Positions 63,039 through 64,000 of a stretch of 64,000 nt of DNA are shown here, piece by piece. This DNA is from Biformimicrobium ophioploci. GTDB lineage: Bacteria; Pseudomonadota; Gammaproteobacteria; Pseudomonadales; Cellvibrionaceae. A program made the position numbers and the translations under genes. The notes beneath the pieces are model-generated. The model did no database searches. It was given only the letters and a program-made list of their open reading frames with translations, and was not told where the DNA came from. The stretch lies in NCBI RefSeq assembly GCF_030270605.1, contig NZ_BSYJ01000004.1, positions 248,001-312,000 on the forward strand, in the 5' to 3' direction. The stretch's first letter is position 1. Each line of letters starts with the position of its first letter.

Positions 63039-64000
63039 TTTCCATTTCTCCATCTTCGTTCTTGGTCACAACCTTGCCGGTTTCCGGCAGCGCGAAAGAA
63101 AACACAAACAGTGAGGCGGAGCAGATCACCGCAAAGTATGCGGCCATGGCCGGCTGGCCGGTGCTGTCCGCGAGCAGGCCCGCGCCATACATGAGGCCGG
63201 TCTCGATCAGGTAGGAGACGGACCAGAACATGGCAAAGATCACGGTGATGCGGGCGGGGGTCATGCCGGGCAGTTCCTGCGGCAGGGTCACCAGTGCGGT
63301 CATCGGCAGGAACATGAAGAAGCCGGCCAGTGCCGCTGCGGAATAGGCCAGTACCGGCTCGCGCACCAGCACCATGGCAGCGGCGAACAGGGTCAGTGCC
63401 AGACCGGAGTAACGCAGTACCGGGATGCGCCGTGCGAGCTTCTTGGTGGCGATGATGCCGGCTACGGTGCCGAACATGCCCGCCGCGATCATCACCGCAG
63501 ACAGGTGCGTGCTTTTCACGGCGAAGCCGTCAATCAGCGGGAACAGCGCGAAGATGGCGATGTAGCAAAACAGCACGCCGCAGTACGCCAGCGGCAGCCA
63601 CCAGTTGACCGGATCCTTGAGGCCGTCCTTGTAACCGTAGTGTTCGGTTTCCTTGTTGTCGGCATTGCGTGACAGCGGAATATTTTCAGAAGCCAACCAC
63701 CAGAGTACCAGCAGCGCGGCGGTCGCGATGCCGTAGGTGAGCATCAGGTTCTGCCAGCTACCCAGCACTGTCAGCAACACGCCTGTGCTGGTCAGTGCCA
63801 GCAGGTTGCCGGTATTGAACGCGGCCGCGTTGATACCGTTGATGGTGGGGCGCTCCTCCGGGGAGAAGTAGTGCAGCACCAGCGGGCTGAAGTAAACGAT
63901 TACCAGCGCGCCGCCGAGGCCCAGTAACAGGCGGGAGATCACCCAGGTATCGTAGCTGCCTGCAAAGGCGCCAACGCCACCGGCGGCAATCAGGATCAGT
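63025..64000 (-). CDS. MFS transporter, 3' part
   Basis: The last 325 codons of a major-facilitator transporter; the 5' end lies beyond base 64000. About nine to ten membrane segments are visible, with a central hydrophilic loop (LASENIPLSRNADNKETEHYGYKDG) between the halves and the helix 10-11 region PMTALVTLPQELPGMTPARITVIF. It is likely an uptake or efflux carrier for a small organic compound; coupling to an esterase suggests an ester-derived substrate. Nothing more specific can be said. Confidence 0.8.
   Translation of the reverse strand, partial: LILIAAGGVGAFAGSYDTWVISRLLLGLGGALVIVYFSPLVLHYFSPEERPTINGINAAAFNTGNLLALTSTGVLLTVLGSWQNLMLTYGIATAALLVLWWLASENIPLSRNADNKETEHYGYKDGLKDPVNWWLPLAYCGVLFCYIAIFALFPLIDGFAVKSTHLSAVMIAAGMFGTVAGIIATKKLARRIPVLRYSGLALTLFAAAMVLVREPVLAYSAAALAGFFMFLPMTALVTLPQELPGMTPARITVIFAMFWSVSYLIETGLMYGAGLLADSTGQPAMAAYFAVICSASLFVFSFALPETGKVVTKNEDGEMENATA

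Overview
The window reads as one contiguous piece of a GC-rich chromosome from a marine-type gammaproteobacterium. I infer a Cellvibrionales/Microbulbifer-like organism from four things: a Pseudomonas-like order of LPS-core and nudF-DUF1249-cpdA-yqiA-parE genes, large TonB-dependent receptors, a GlyGly-CTERM protein, and a polyhydroxybutyrate-type dehydrogenase. There are no tRNA or rRNA genes, no CRISPR array, no phage and no IS transposase.

Bases 1-11.3 kb hold LPS inner-core assembly: waaC (3' end only), waaG, waaP, a tandem two-domain sugar-kinase-like protein, a sulfotransferase, a membrane glycosyltransferase on the other strand, hldE, an aldo/keto reductase plus FAD oxidoreductase pair, and waaA. 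Bases 11.3-16.7 kb carry tolC and a pqiA-pqiA-pqiB lipid-transport operon whose PqiB has six MCE domains. Bases 16.7-23.7 kb carry the conserved nudF, DUF1249, cpdA, yqiA, parE block, interrupted by two small lipoprotein genes and followed by a spermidine-synthase-fold protein. Bases 23.7-30.9 kb (minus strand) are a five-gene operon: Cys-type formate dehydrogenase, two hydrogenase/Asr-like electron-transfer subunits, a formate/nitrite channel and a YdeP-type molybdoenzyme. Bases 31.2-37.1 kb hold two unlike TonB-dependent receptors, followed by four REP-like hairpins and a two-component system (37.3-39.7 kb).

The most interesting region is 39.9-57.3 kb, which looks like a PTS-independent peptidoglycan and MurNAc salvage locus. 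Envelope enzymes are an AmiD-like amidase lipoprotein, a GlyGly-CTERM lysozyme-like protein, a NagZ-type GH3 lipoprotein and a NamZ (DUF1343/GH171) exo-muramidase lipoprotein. Uptake and conversion are encoded by a murT-murK-murQ-like operon (sodium symporter, BadF-type kinase, etherase) like that known from Tannerella. A GlcDEF flavo-iron-sulfur oxidase lies in the same run as nagZ and namZ and could oxidise the D-lactate that MurQ releases. A PLP-dependent basic amino-acid decarboxylase sits, translationally coupled, between nagZ and namZ; its role there is open.

Bases 57.4-64.0 kb carry a sugar porter, an FGGY kinase, 3-hydroxybutyrate dehydrogenase with an ErdR-like response regulator, an HSL-family esterase and the 3' part of an MFS transporter that runs off the window.
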